A DNA stretch of 64,000 bases from positions 62,001-126,000 of the forward strand of contig NZ_BMML01000003.1 in NCBI RefSeq assembly GCF_014645815.1, in the 5' to 3' direction. The translations under genes were made by a program, and so were the position numbers. The notes under the pieces are model-generated. The model made no database searches. It was not told the origin of the DNA and saw only the letters and a list, made by a program, of their open reading frames with translations. Origin of the DNA: Streptomyces fuscichromogenes (GTDB lineage Bacteria; Actinomycetota; Actinomycetes; Streptomycetales; Streptomycetaceae). This document shows, one piece after another, positions 1 through 8,932 of the stretch. Each line of letters starts with the position of its first letter. Position 1 is the first letter of the stretch.

Positions 1-386
1 CGCTCGACCGCGTCCAGGTCGATCCGGTCCAGGGTCTGCTGGACGGCCCGCAGGTCCGCGGTGCCGACCACCTTCACGACCCGCTCCAGGCTGTCGTCAG
101 GGGAGATGTCCGGGCCGATCTCGGCGGTGCCCCAGTCGGAGACCTCGCCGCGGCCCCGCTCCTGCGCGAGCGCGATCAGCAGGTGCTGGTAGGAGTCGAG
201 GCCGATGGCCCGGCAGAACCGGGTCACGGTCGCCTGCGAGGTGCCGGTGCGGCGGCCCAGCTCCGCGGCCGAGCAGTGGGTGACGGCGGCCGGATCCTCC
301 AGGATCAGTTCGCCGACCTTCCGCAGGGAGCCGGCCAGGCGCGGCAGCTCGGTCCGGATGAGTGTGGTGACGTCGGTCGAGGGCAT
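1..386 (-). CDS. RpiR/MurR-family transcriptional regulator (5' part, continues beyond window)
   Basis: The first 128 residues of a sugar-phosphate-responsive repressor are visible; the rest lies off the left edge. The N-terminal helix-turn-helix covers roughly residues 1-75, with the family sequence SAAELGRRTGTSQATVTRFCR as recognition region, followed by a linker entering the expected C-terminal SIS (phosphosugar-binding) domain. It is divergent from a SIS-domain isomerase, the usual arrangement for RpiR regulators controlling a neighbouring amino-sugar or sugar-phosphate gene. The ATG at 386 has no Shine-Dalgarno before it (the preceding bases are pyrimidine-rich), so the message may be leaderless or the start may differ. 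The inverted repeat at 419-432 is a likely binding site. Family assignment is firm; the effector is unknown. Confidence 0.9.
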   Translation of the reverse strand, partial: MPSTDVTTLIRTELPRLAGSLRKVGELILEDPAAVTHCSAAELGRRTGTSQATVTRFCRAIGLDSYQHLLIALAQERGRGEVSDWGTAEIGPDISPDDSLERVVKVVGTADLRAVQQTLDRIDLDAVE

Positions 387-418
387 GAGGAGAAGGTATC
401 AGCCACCCTTTGAGCGGT

Positions 419-432
419 CTGGTGAATACCAG
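419..432. promoter_or_regulatory. Inverted repeat in RpiR/SIS divergent promoter, candidate operator
   Basis: CTGGT-GAAT-ACCAG is a perfect 5-bp dyad with a 4-bp spacer, in the 165-bp gap between the divergent RpiR regulator and the SIS isomerase. Its position 33 bp upstream of the regulator start suits autoregulation and control of the isomerase. The assignment to RpiR is inferred from location. Confidence 0.45.
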
Positions 433-551
433 GACCGAAAGGACGCGGCATTGCACTGCGTACGGCGCGCATGATTTATTGATTCATCGAAAGCGGTGTA
501 GTTGGGGTGGTTCAATCCATCCGGTCGTACCCGGCAGTGGGGAGTGCGCAC

Positions 552-1340
552 GTGTCCGTCGAGTCCGCCAACGAGTCCGGCACCGGCCCGGTGAACGCCG
601 AGCGCTTCGCCCGCGAGGGCCTCGCCGCCCTCCAGCGCCTCACCGGGGCAGCCCGCGACGACGTCACCCGGGCCGCCGCACTGATCGCCGACTGCATCCG
701 CGCCGACGGGGTCGTCCAGGCCTTCGGCACCGGGCACTCCCAGGCCATGGTCCTCGAAGTCGCGGGCCGCGCGGGCGGGTTGGTGCCCACCAACCGGATC
801 AGCATCGCCGACCTCGTCCTCTACGGGGGCGAGCACCCGAGCGTCCTCGACGACCCGCTCCTGGAGCGCGAGCCCGGCGTCGCCGCCCGCCTCTACGAAC
901 TCGCCGCCCCGCACCCCCAGGACCTCTTCGTCGTCATCTCCAACTCCGGGGTGAACAACGTGATCGTGGAGATGGCCCTGCACGCCAAGGAGCGCGGACA
1001 CCGGCTCCTCGCCCTGACCTCCCTCGCCCACACCAGGGCGGTCCCGGCCGGCCACCCCAGCGGCAGGAAGCTCGCCGACCTGGCCGACGTGGTCCTCGAC
1101 AACGCGGCTCCGCGCGGTGACGCCCTCCTCGAACTCCCGGGCGGCGGCGCGGTCTGCGCGCTGTCCACGCTGACCGGGGTGATGCTCGTACAGATGGCGG
1201 TGGCCGAGGCGGCCGGCCTCCTGCTCGCCTCCGGAGACCGCCCGCCGGTCTACGTCTCGGCCAACGTGCCCGGCGGCTTCGAGGGCAACCTGGAACTGGA
1301 GAAGCGGTACGCCGGACGGATCCGGCGCACCGCGAGCTGA
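552..1340 (+). CDS. SIS-domain sugar isomerase / phosphosugar-binding protein
   Basis: A 262-residue single SIS-domain protein, expected to be cytosolic and to isomerise or bind a phosphorylated sugar. The phosphosugar-binding signatures are visible: FGTGHSQAM near residue 58 and VISNSGVNN near residue 130, the Ser-rich loops of the SIS fold. The GTG at 552 is preferred over the in-frame start at 507 because GGGGAG lies about 8 bases upstream. It is divergent from the RpiR regulator, which probably controls it. The substrate could be a hexosamine- or muramate-type phosphate, as for many RpiR-linked SIS proteins, but nothing here fixes it. Confidence 0.88.
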   Translation: MSVESANESGTGPVNAERFAREGLAALQRLTGAARDDVTRAAALIADCIRADGVVQAFGTGHSQAMVLEVAGRAGGLVPTNRISIADLVLYGGEHPSVLDDPLLEREPGVAARLYELAAPHPQDLFVVISNSGVNNVIVEMALHAKERGHRLLALTSLAHTRAVPAGHPSGRKLADLADVVLDNAAPRGDALLELPGGGAVCALSTLTGVMLVQMAVAEAAGLLLASGDRPPVYVSANVPGGFEGNLELEKRYAGRIRRTAS

Positions 1341-1361
1341 CCTGGCGTCGTCGTGGCGGAG

Positions 1362-1381
1362 GGCCGGCGAGACCGCCGGCC
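1362..1381. terminator. Stem-loop terminator after the SIS gene
   Basis: GGCCGGCG-agac-CGCCGGCC is a perfect 8-bp GC stem with a 4-base loop, starting 22 bases after the SIS stop codon. There is no U-tract, as is common for Streptomyces terminators. The remaining roughly 265 bases up to the convergent FUSC gene hold nothing I can recognise. Confidence 0.6.
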
Positions 1382-1646
1382 GGTCGTCACGTCGGACACC
1401 GAGCTGGACACGCCCATCGGACAGGCGTTCGGCACAGCCGTCGGCGGATGCTCCTCGGCACCCGCCCGCCAGGCGCCGACGTGCGGCGGGAGACCCGCCG
1501 TCGTCGGCGTGACCAGCAGGCCGAGACCGGCGGCGAAGGCGGGTTGCGCGGGCGGGTTCGGGGCCGGTCCTCAAGGGCGCTGCCCGATCGGTCTTCGGAT
1601 CGGTTCGCCGGATGTGTCGTGCGGTGTCGGTCGATCCGGCCTCGGC

Positions 1647-3944
1647 TCAGCTGCCTGCACCTCTGCGGGGCCGGCGGTGGTGTGCTCGCGCCTGGGCCCG
1701 GGCTGCCTCGGCGAGGGCGGGCTGGAGGCGGCGGGCGGCGTCCACGTGGTCGCCGGTCCAGATGATCCGGACCGCGACGGGCGTGGCCCGTCCCTGCGCG
1801 TCGCTGAGTTCGGTACGGACGGACTCCACGAGCCGTACCGCCTCCTCGGCCCGGAGCGGGACGACGTCGGGGACGGGCGACCGGTCGCAGAGGCTCGCCG
1901 CGAAGACGTGGTACCAGTCGGTGACCAGGGACGTCGAGCCGAGGACGGCACGGTGGGCGTCGGCCCGGACGGCCTGGGAGCGGGCCCGGTCCTCGCCCTG
2001 CCACAGCGAGACGACGGCGTCGGCGGCCAGGCGCAGCCCGACGACCCCGGTGACGAGGGTGGTCGTACAGGACAGCGACAGCGGCTTGGCGCCGCGTTCG
2101 GCGAGATAGCTGCGGAACGCGTCGTCCAGACGGCGGGCGGAGGCCGCCGCCACCCGGCCCCGCGGATCGGGGCCGGCGGGGCGGCGCGGGCCCAGGGCGT
2201 AGTCGACGGCGCCGCCGAGGTAACCGGCGCTGTCGTGGTAGGCGTCGGCGAGAGCCCTGTGTACGGCGGCCCGGGCGCCGCGCGGCCAGAAGAACACCGC
2301 CACCAGGACGCTGACCAGGCATCCCAGCGCGATGTCCTGGACGCGCAGCAGGGCGATGTGCCAGTTGGGGTCCTGGCCGATGTTGAAGAGCACCACGAGC
2401 GTGACGGTGAACGCGGCCTGCCCGGCGGCGAAGGAGATGACGGAGGGCGCGATCCCGGCGCACAGGATGGCCACGGGCAGCACGAACCACAGAGCCGTGC
2501 CGTGGTGGCCGATCAGACGCAGCAACCCGGCGCCGATCACGGACCCCGCCACGGTGCCGGCCACGGCGCGCACCGCGTTCTGCCCGGTGCTGAGCGCGTT
2601 GGAGCGCAGCACGGACAGAGTGCCGAGCAGCACCCAGAAGGAGTGCCCCACACCGGTCACCCCGGCCAGGAACACGGCGATGCCGAGGCCGACGGCACCG
2701 CGCAGACTGTTGTGCAGCCACACCGAGTCGGGCTGGAGATGGGCGACGGCCCGCTCCCGGGCGGCGGCCAGGGGCGCGGCCAGCGCGCCCGGCTCACGGC
2801 CGAGGAGCCGCTCCGGCCAGCTGCGCTGCCAGGCGGTGGCCGCCGCGTCGACGTTGTCGGCGATCTGCAGCACGGCGAAGCCGAGCTCCTGGGAGCGGAA
2901 GGACACGTCGAGCGTGGCGATGAACCCGTAGACCTCCGCCGTACCGGTGCCGCCCGGATGTTCGGCGGGCACCCGGACGGTCGAGCTGTGCTCCATCCCG
3001 GCCAGGGCCGTCCGCAGCCTCTCCTCCCGGGTCCGCAGCGGACCGGTGTCCCCGTTCAGGTCCGTGAGCAGGTCGCAGGCCGCCTCCAGGACGTGGGCGG
3101 CGGCCCGGCGCACGGTGTGCGCGGCCGGATCGCAGCCCGGGGGCTCGTCGGTGTACTCGGACCGGTCGACGAGGATGCCGCACAGCCAGGTCAACTCGTC
3201 CACGAGCCGGACCAGGGCACGGGAGGTCGCGGACAGACCGGTGGGGCGGTGCGGGGTGGCGTCGAAGGCCTCGCGCAGCTCCGCGCCGACCTGGGCGGTC
3301 TGCTCCGCACCGGCCCGGCACCGCTCGGCGTCGGGCAGCGGACCGTCCGGGCCCGGCAGCGAGGCACGGATGCGCAGATACCCGGCGGCGGCACGGCAGA
3401 CGGCGGCCGCCGGGGCGCTGAGATGATCGGCGACCGGGCGTGGCCACAGCAGGGCGACGGCAGGCAGCGCCACGGCCGCCGCCAGGCCCGCACCGGCGAG
3501 CCTGGCGGGCAGCTGGGACAGCGGCACCGGGGCGCTGACCGGCAGGACGAAGGCCAGCAGCAGCGCCGTCGAACTGCCCGCCAGGACCGAACTGACGACA
3601 CCGGCGAAGAGGACCACGAACCCGATCACGACCGTGGCCGCCACGGCGAGCCGGAGATCCCGGCCGGCCAGCGTGCCGGCGCAGATCAGGACCAGCCAGG
3701 CCACCGCGAGCGCCGCCTGTGCCCGCAGCCGCTCCACCATCGGCCCGGAGTAGTCCACCAGCAGCAGCATCGAGAACGAACCGAACGCGGCGTAGCTCGC
3801 CATCGTCGGGGAGTGCAGCACCTCGGTGCACAGGGCGAACAGGGCGGGCATCACCAGCGCCGTACGCGCCGCCCGCCTGGTCGCCCCGAGGTCCGGGTCC
3901 CTGCCGCGCAGCCACCTCACCCAGCGTGGTGCCCGCCCCGACAT
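1647..3944 (-). CDS. FUSC-family integral membrane protein (aromatic-acid-exporter-like)
   Basis: A 765-residue protein with a hydrophobic N-terminal block of about six helices (roughly residues 20-170), a long cytoplasmic middle, and a second hydrophobic block (roughly 440-570) containing the FUSC signature LRSNALSTGQNAVRAVAGTVAG. The duplicated membrane/cytoplasmic layout is that of FUSC_2 proteins, related to the p-hydroxybenzoate efflux protein AaeB. The likely role is efflux of small aromatic acids or a similar membrane function; substrate unknown. The ATG at 3944 (MSGRAPRW) is chosen because GGGAGG sits six bases upstream; the longer in-frame start at 4034 has no ribosome site. It is monocistronic and convergent with the SIS gene. 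Confidence 0.88.
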   Translation of the reverse strand: MSGRAPRWVRWLRGRDPDLGATRRAARTALVMPALFALCTEVLHSPTMASYAAFGSFSMLLLVDYSGPMVERLRAQAALAVAWLVLICAGTLAGRDLRLAVAATVVIGFVVLFAGVVSSVLAGSSTALLLAFVLPVSAPVPLSQLPARLAGAGLAAAVALPAVALLWPRPVADHLSAPAAAVCRAAAGYLRIRASLPGPDGPLPDAERCRAGAEQTAQVGAELREAFDATPHRPTGLSATSRALVRLVDELTWLCGILVDRSEYTDEPPGCDPAAHTVRRAAAHVLEAACDLLTDLNGDTGPLRTREERLRTALAGMEHSSTVRVPAEHPGGTGTAEVYGFIATLDVSFRSQELGFAVLQIADNVDAAATAWQRSWPERLLGREPGALAAPLAAARERAVAHLQPDSVWLHNSLRGAVGLGIAVFLAGVTGVGHSFWVLLGTLSVLRSNALSTGQNAVRAVAGTVAGSVIGAGLLRLIGHHGTALWFVLPVAILCAGIAPSVISFAAGQAAFTVTLVVLFNIGQDPNWHIALLRVQDIALGCLVSVLVAVFFWPRGARAAVHRALADAYHDSAGYLGGAVDYALGPRRPAGPDPRGRVAAASARRLDDAFRSYLAERGAKPLSLSCTTTLVTGVVGLRLAADAVVSLWQGEDRARSQAVRADAHRAVLGSTSLVTDWYHVFAASLCDRSPVPDVVPLRAEEAVRLVESVRTELSDAQGRATPVAVRIIWTGDHVDAARRLQPALAEAARAQARAHHRRPRRGAGS

Positions 3945-4128
3945 GTCCGCCTCCCGCAGGCCCCGGGCGGCCGACCCCGCCGCCGCACCGCGCACACCAC
4001 CCATATGCGGCCACCGCCGGGCCGTCCGCAACATTTGCCGGGGCGCGGGACTCCCCGAGCGGGCCGGTGCGCCCGCGTGGGGGAGAAACGCCGTTTCCGG
4101 GGACGACGGTCACGGTAGCGTCGGCGAG

Positions 4129-4575
4129 GTGAGCGCTCCCGGGACGACGATCCGAGCCGCCGTACCCGCGGACTCCGCCGACGTGTACCGCCTCCTGGCC
4201 GGATTCGTCACGAGCCACCGCCCCGACCGCGCGGTCTTCGACGGCACGACCTTCCCCCTGGTCATCGCGGCCGCGGCCGACGGCCAAGCCGAGTTCCTGG
4301 TCGCCGAGCACGGCGGGCGGGTGGCCGGATACGTCCTCGCCGTACGCATGCCGACCCTCTTCGCGGGCGGCACGGTCCTGGAACTGCTGGAGCTCACGGT
4401 GGACGTCCCGCTGCGCGGCCGCGGCACGGGCTCCGCACTGGTCCGGGCGGTGCAGACGCGGGCGCGGAAGGCACACGACGTGGAGGTGACGGTGCCGACC
4501 CGCAGGGCTGCCGTGTTCTACCGCGGCCTGGGCTTCCACGAGACGGCGGCCTACCTCAAGTGGCCCACCGGATGA
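4129..4575 (+). CDS. GNAT-family N-acetyltransferase
   Basis: A 148-residue acetyl-CoA-dependent acyltransferase. The GNAT core is visible: beta4 with LELLELTVDVPLRGRGTGSALV, which includes the R-G-R-G-T-G acetyl-CoA pyrophosphate loop around residues 88-94, and the C-terminal FYRGLGFHETAAYLKW typical of GNAT motif B. The GTG at 4129 fits the start of the conserved fold; upstream only a weak GGCGAG is seen, so the exact start is uncertain. It is divergent from the FUSC gene, with no neighbour suggesting a substrate. Confidence 0.85.
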   Translation: MSAPGTTIRAAVPADSADVYRLLAGFVTSHRPDRAVFDGTTFPLVIAAAADGQAEFLVAEHGGRVAGYVLAVRMPTLFAGGTVLELLELTVDVPLRGRGTGSALVRAVQTRARKAHDVEVTVPTRRAAVFYRGLGFHETAAYLKWPTG

Positions 4576-4601
4576 CCTGCCCCCGCCGGCAGCGCCCCGG
4601 C

Positions 4602-5372
4602 TCAGCGCACCGGGAAGCCGAACGTGTACCCCTGTTCCCTCAGCCACGGCAGCACCTCGCGGAGGGCTGCCACCGTCTCGGAGCGGTCGCCGCCGGCGTC
4701 GTGGAAGAGGATGGTCGGCCCGTTGGGCATCTCCCCCTCGACCGTGGCGACGATGGCGGTCGTGCCGGGGCGTTCGAAGTCCTTCGAGTCGACGTTCCAG
4801 CCCAGCGGACGCATGCCGTGGGAGGCGGCGACCTTGCGGCTGTACGGGGTGAAGGCGCCGCCCGGGGCGCGGTAGTAGAGCGGCCGTACGCCTCCGGCGG
4901 CCTTGGTGATCATGGCCTCGGCGTCGAGGATCTGCCGGGACTGGTAGGCCTGCGGCTTGGTGTCCATGGTGACGTCGTGGGAGACCGTGTGGTCGCACAG
5001 CCGGTGCCCGGCCGCCACCACCGCCTTGACCAGGTCCGGGTGCGCCTGCGCCTGCGGTCCGATCATGCAGAACGTGGCCTTCACGCCGTACTCCTTGAGG
5101 ACCTGCAGCACCTCGGGGGTCCAGACCGGGTCCGGTCCGTCGTCGATGGTGATGTTGACGCCCCGGGCGCCCCGGTCCGAGGCGTGCGCGATCTCCACCG
5201 ACACCGGGGCCGCCTTCGGAGCGCTGTGGTGCGTCGAAGTCCTGGCTTCCGCCCGCCCGTCGACGGGACCGGCCTGCGCGGTCCACAGCGAGGCGGCCAC
5301 GGTCACGGCTGTGACCCCGAGCGCCGCCGCGGCCACCTGGCCGTACCATCCCCGTCCGCCGTGCCGCGCCAT
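4602..5372 (-). CDS. Exported polysaccharide deacetylase (NodB domain, CE4)
   Basis: A 256-residue protein with one N-terminal membrane/signal segment (about residues 10-32), a short linker, and a NodB-type carbohydrate esterase 4 domain. Catalytic motifs are visible: TIDDGPD (residues 75-81, catalytic base and metal Asp), HTVSH (128-132, metal histidines), RAPGG and the C-terminal ILFHDAGG with the catalytic His. It probably removes N-acetyl groups from peptidoglycan or another N-acetylated glycan outside the membrane. The ATG at 5372 is chosen over 5411 because GAGG lies at good spacing and the Tat/Sec-like N-terminus begins there. It is convergent with the GNAT gene with a 26-bp gap and no terminator visible. 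Confidence 0.9.
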   Translation of the reverse strand: MARHGGRGWYGQVAAAALGVTAVTVAASLWTAQAGPVDGRAEARTSTHHSAPKAAPVSVEIAHASDRGARGVNITIDDGPDPVWTPEVLQVLKEYGVKATFCMIGPQAQAHPDLVKAVVAAGHRLCDHTVSHDVTMDTKPQAYQSRQILDAEAMITKAAGGVRPLYYRAPGGAFTPYSRKVAASHGMRPLGWNVDSKDFERPGTTAIVATVEGEMPNGPTILFHDAGGDRSETVAALREVLPWLREQGYTFGFPVR

Positions 5373-6147
5373 GTCCGCCTCGTTCCCTGTCGTTGAGCCG
5401 ACCTCGTGCACCCGTCAGGACGGAAGGCGGCGGGCACCGGATCCGTTCGTCACCGATCACGGACAATTCCGCGAGGGTTCTGCGACAGGCTCCCTGCGAG
5501 GCCTTTAACGCGGGGACGGCCGATGGGTGTTGGCGGTTCCCGGCGGACGGGATCAGCGGTCGGCGAAAGCGGGCCGAAGGGACTGCCGACGGCCGTGCCG
5601 GTGCAACGGTGTCGACCCTCACCGCGCAGGGCCGGCGGCAGTGGTGGGCGGCACTGCGCGCACGGCCGGCCGAGGCTGCCGGTGCCGGACCCGACCGGAT
5701 CGCGGCCCGGCCGTGATTCTGCGACCTTCTCGCCCAGGCGCCGCCGGACCTGGAACGCAACGTGTCGCCGGAGTCCGCGTACGCGTTCAGGACGGTCCGC
5801 CTCGCCGAAGTCGCCGCGCTGGCAGCGGTGTTGCGTGAGCTGCCGGGGATCAGCGACCGTGCGGCCGCGGAGTCGGCGCTTGCGGTCGTCGACGCCGAGC
5901 CTCGGCCCCCCCGCATCCTGACGGCGCTGCCCACGGGGACGGCCACGACCACGACGGTGTGGCCGGACCTCCTGTGCACCGGCAGGGCCCCGGACCCGCC
6001 CGGCGGTCACGCCGACGAGCTCCCGCATGCGCCGCACCGTGTCGCGCCCGTTCGTCGGCGGCCGGGGTGCCGTGCACGCGGAGCGGTGTCGAGCACGCCT
6101 CGGACGGCGGCCGGAACGGTCATGCCGCCGTTCATGCCTCCGTTCAT
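5373..6147. other. Gene-poor stretch of about 775 bp
   Basis: No open frame here has both a ribosome site and a recognisable product. The + strand between about 5610 and 5960 keeps Streptomyces-like codon bias in two successive frames (a stretch reading RRQWWAALRARPAEAAG, then another reading RLAEVAALAAVLREL), which looks like an eroded small gene, but I cannot name a family. Near its right end there is a short 12-bp tandem repeat (6121-6154). Confidence 0.4.
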
Positions 6148-6154
6148 GCCTCCG
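6121..6154. repeat. Short 12-bp tandem repeat
   Basis: Three head-to-tail units of CATGCCTCCGTT, the first with one change and the last truncated. It abuts the large stem-loop downstream of the alpha/beta hydrolase gene and is probably slippage-derived. Confidence 0.7.
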
Positions 6155-6189
6155 GCCGCCGACCCGCAAGGGGCTCGGCGGCCGGAGGC
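6148..6189 (-). terminator. Strong stem-loop terminator of the alpha/beta hydrolase gene
   Basis: A perfect 15-bp inverted repeat, GCCTCCGGCCGCCGA and its complement, with a 12-base loop. It begins about 10 bases after the hydrolase stop codon and has no U-run. Confidence 0.75.
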
Positions 6190-6198
6190 GGTGGAGTC

Positions 6199-7173
6199 TC
6201 AGGTGGTGTGCAGGGCCTCCCTGATGGAGTCGACGGCCAGGTGCCGTGCGACGTTCGTGGCCTTCGTGTCGCGCAGGCTGTCGAGCATCATGAAGTCATG
6301 GACCATGCCCTGGACCCGCACCGCGGTGACCGGGACGTCAGCCTCCCGCAGGTGCGCCGCGTAGGCCTCGCCCTCGTCGCGCAGCACATCGGCCTCGTCG
6401 GTGATCACCAGGGCCGGCGGCAGCCCCCTGAGATCGTCGACGGAGGCCCGCAACGGGGCCGCGTAGCGCTCCCGGCGCTGCGTGTCGTCGGACGTGTACT
6501 GGTCCCAGAACCAGATCATGCCGTCCCGCGTGAGGTAGTAGCCGTCGGCGAACTGCTGGTAGGACGGAGTGTCGAAGTCGGCATCCGTGACCGGGTAGAG
6601 CAGGATCTGCGCGGCGAGGTCGATGTCGCCGCGGTCCTTGGCCATCTGGGCGAGCACCGCCGACATGTTGCCGCCGACGGAGTCCCCGCACACGACCATC
6701 CGGGACGGGTCGAGGCCGTACTCGGTGCCGTGCTGCACGACCCACCGGGCGACCGCGTAGTTCTGCTCGATCTGGGTGGGGTACTTGGCCTCGGGCGCCC
6801 GGTCGTAGACCGGGAACACCACCGCCGCGCGTGCCCCGGCGGCCAGCTCGCGGACGAGACGGTCATGGGTGTTCTCGTCGCCGAAGACCCACCCGGCGCC
6901 ATGGATGTAGAAGATCACCGGGAGCGGTCCGTTGATGCCCTCGGGCTTGATGACATGGGCGCGTACGGTGCCCCACTCGCCGGTGTCGACGTCGATCCAG
7001 CTCTCGTCGGCCGGTGGTTTGGCCACACCCTCGCCCGTCTGGAGACCGGCGAGTATGTCCCGGCCCTGCGGGGGCGACACCTCGTAGATCCGCGGGTGGG
7101 GCGCGGTGGCGTCGGCGAGTTCGCGGGCCGCGGGCTCCAGGTACGGGGTGGGCGGCGGGGGCAGATTCTTCAT
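6199..7173 (-). CDS. Alpha/beta hydrolase, hormone-sensitive-lipase type esterase
   Basis: A 324-residue esterase or lipase of the HSL family. The oxyanion-hole signature FYIHGAGWVFGD (about residues 92-103) replaces HGGG by HGAGW, and the nucleophile elbow is GDSVGGNMS (about residue 166). The acid lies in ITDEADVLRDEG and the catalytic His in GMVHDFM near residue 300. No signal peptide, so a cytosolic carboxylesterase. The ATG at 7173 has GGAGG seven bases upstream; longer in-frame extensions lack a ribosome site. It is followed by a strong terminator and stands alone. Confidence 0.9.
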   Translation of the reverse strand: MKNLPPPPTPYLEPAARELADATAPHPRIYEVSPPQGRDILAGLQTGEGVAKPPADESWIDVDTGEWGTVRAHVIKPEGINGPLPVIFYIHGAGWVFGDENTHDRLVRELAAGARAAVVFPVYDRAPEAKYPTQIEQNYAVARWVVQHGTEYGLDPSRMVVCGDSVGGNMSAVLAQMAKDRGDIDLAAQILLYPVTDADFDTPSYQQFADGYYLTRDGMIWFWDQYTSDDTQRRERYAAPLRASVDDLRGLPPALVITDEADVLRDEGEAYAAHLREADVPVTAVRVQGMVHDFMMLDSLRDTKATNVARHLAVDSIREALHTT

Positions 7174-7563
7174 GACGAACCTCCAGACGAAAGTGCCGAT
7201 GCCGCGGCGGTGGGGTTCGGCCGGCCGCTCGCCTGCGTGGGGCACCACCGGTCGAGCGCGGCGCCGCGGGTGCGTCGGCGGCAGGGCCGGGCGGGCGGCA
7301 TCGCCTTCCAGCCTGACATCGGACCGCGGAGGCGGCATCACGTGGCCGGCACCGTACGGGAGCCCCTGCACCACGGACCGCGGCAGGCGACTCCCTGCCG
7401 CCCGCCGGGACCGGCGCACCTCGGCGTGACCCGGAACGTGGCCCACCGTTCACGGTGATCACATGGAGATATGCCGAAGTCCTGGGGTGAGGCTGGCTCC
7501 CGGCGGCACGTACCTCGAAACTGTCGACTGTGCGCCGGTGGCGGCTTGTTCGAGGGAGCAGTT
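7174..7563. other. Intergenic region between divergent genes
   Basis: About 390 bp separating the hydrolase (leftward) and a small membrane protein (rightward). It must hold both promoters, but I could not pick convincing -35/-10 pairs, and no conserved ORF is seen. Confidence 0.4.
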
Positions 7564-7851
7564 ATGAGTTCGCGTCTCCAGTGGATCCACGGCAGCGAAG
7601 AGCGCGCCGTCGTCGCTCCCCGACGGGCGTACGCGGCCGAGGTCCTCGTCAAGTTCCTGGTCCTGGTCGGCCTGTTGTACATGCCGGTGCTGCTCTTCCA
7701 CTGGGGCCAGTGGATCCCGTTCGCCGCGGCCGCCGGCTACCTGCTCTGGGAACTGGGCCGTGTCACCCGCGCACTCGGCGAGCTCGCCGACCTCTGGAAC
7801 GAGCGGCAGTCACCGCGGCAGGAGCCGGCTCGCACCGACGTCCTCAAGTGA
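7564..7851 (+). CDS. Small membrane protein of unknown function
   Basis: A 95-residue protein with two hydrophobic stretches (about residues 27-46 and 51-66) and a charged C-terminal tail rich in E, R and Q. The ATG at 7564 is chosen because GGGAG lies just upstream; a longer frame from 7471 exists but adds a Cys/Arg-rich segment without support. I do not recognise the family. It is monocistronic, convergent with the LLM oxidoreductase, with a stem-loop between them. Confidence 0.6.
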   Translation: MSSRLQWIHGSEERAVVAPRRAYAAEVLVKFLVLVGLLYMPVLLFHWGQWIPFAAAAGYLLWELGRVTRALGELADLWNERQSPRQEPARTDVLK

Positions 7852-7878
7852 TCCGGGCGGCGGCCACGAGGGCCCGGA
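7852..7878. terminator. Stem-loop between convergent genes
   Basis: TCCGGGC and GCCCGGA form a 7-bp stem with a 13-base loop directly after the small membrane protein's stop codon and just before the stop of the convergent LLM gene. It may serve both strands. Confidence 0.4.
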
Positions 7879-7882
7879 CGGC

Positions 7883-8932
7883 TCAGCCGACCTCGCGGAC
7901 CAGCTCGATCGCCCGCCCCAGCGTGCCGAGCCGGGCCTCCAGGGTGTCGCCGGCCGGGTAGAGGCGGACGGTGTCGACGCCGGCGTCGCGCCAGACCGCG
8001 AGACGCTCGCGCACCATGGCCTCGGTGCCGATGAGCGTCGTACCGAGCACCATCTCGTCGGTCACCAGGGCGGCCGCGCCGTCCCGGTCGCCGGCCTGCC
8101 AGCGGTCGCGCACCGCGGCGGCGGCATCGGCCCAGCCCTGGCGGCTGTAGGCGCCGTTGTAGAAGTTGGTGGACGCCGACCCCATCCCGCCGAGGCTGAA
8201 GGCCAGTTCCTTCCTGCGTCCGGCGACCATCGCGCCGAGCGCCTCCTCGTCGGCCGCGAAGGCGACCTCGGCGCCCTGGCAGACGTCCAGGTCCGCGCGG
8301 GTACGGCCGCTGCGGGCCAGGCCCTCGTCGAGGTGGGCGAAGTAGGCGTCGGCGGCGCCCTCGGGCACGAAGCTGGTGCCCAGCCAGCCGTCGGCGACCT
8401 CGCCGGTCAGCCGTAGCATCGCCGGCGACAACGAGGCCAGGTAGACGGGGATCGGGTGCTCGGCGCGCATCGACAGCCGCATCGGGACGGCTTCTCCGCC
8501 GGGCAGCGGGAGGGTGAACTCGGAGCCGGAATAGGCGAGTCGGCCGCCCGCGACGACCTGCCGCACGATCTCCACCGTCTCGCGCATGCGCCGCAGCGGC
8601 CGGGCGAAGGGGACGCCGTGCAGTCCCTCGATCACCTGCGGGCCGGAGGCGCCGAGGCCGAGCAGGAAGCGCCCGCCGGACAGGTTGGAGAGGGTGATGG
8701 CGGTCTGGGCCACGGCCGTCGGGGTCCGGGTGCCCAGCTGCATGACACCGGAGCCGAGCAGCATCCGGTCGGTGAGCGCCGCGTAGTAGCCGAGCGCGGC
8801 GGGCGCGTCGGAGCCCCAGGCCTCGGCGACCCAGCAGACGTCCAGGCCCAGCTTCTCGGCCTCGACGACGAAGTCGCCCTGCTGGGACCAGTGTTCGCCG
8901 CCCGAGGCCTCGATCGTGGTGGCCGTCCGCAT
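7883..8932 (-). CDS. LLM-class (probably F420-dependent) oxidoreductase
   Basis: A 349-residue luciferase-like TIM-barrel oxidoreductase. Typical features are MRTATTIEA at the first strand, the segment GVMQLGTRTPTAVAQTAITLSNLSGGRF, in which the phrase LSGGRFLLGLGASGPQV (about residues 87-103) marks actinobacterial F420-binding LLM proteins, and a C-terminal VDTVRLYPAGD strand. It would transfer hydride from reduced F420 (or flavin) to an unknown substrate. The start ATG overlaps the stop codon of the upstream SRPBCC gene by one base (TGATG), so the two are translationally coupled. Cofactor preference is inferred from the subfamily. Confidence 0.85.
   Translation of the reverse strand: MRTATTIEASGGEHWSQQGDFVVEAEKLGLDVCWVAEAWGSDAPAALGYYAALTDRMLLGSGVMQLGTRTPTAVAQTAITLSNLSGGRFLLGLGASGPQVIEGLHGVPFARPLRRMRETVEIVRQVVAGGRLAYSGSEFTLPLPGGEAVPMRLSMRAEHPIPVYLASLSPAMLRLTGEVADGWLGTSFVPEGAADAYFAHLDEGLARSGRTRADLDVCQGAEVAFAADEEALGAMVAGRRKELAFSLGGMGSASTNFYNGAYSRQGWADAAAAVRDRWQAGDRDGAAALVTDEMVLGTTLIGTEAMVRERLAVWRDAGVDTVRLYPAGDTLEARLGTLGRAIELVREVG

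Noticed and set aside
5600..5960. Possible degenerate gene in the 5.4-6.1 kb gap
   Set aside because: Only codon bias in two frames; no family could be recognised, so it is noted as a gene-poor stretch, not as a gene.
1353..5979. Very long open frames antisense to the FUSC and deacetylase genes
   Set aside because: They encode Arg/Pro/Gly-rich sequence without domains or ribosome sites, a normal by-product of high GC codon bias on the other strand.
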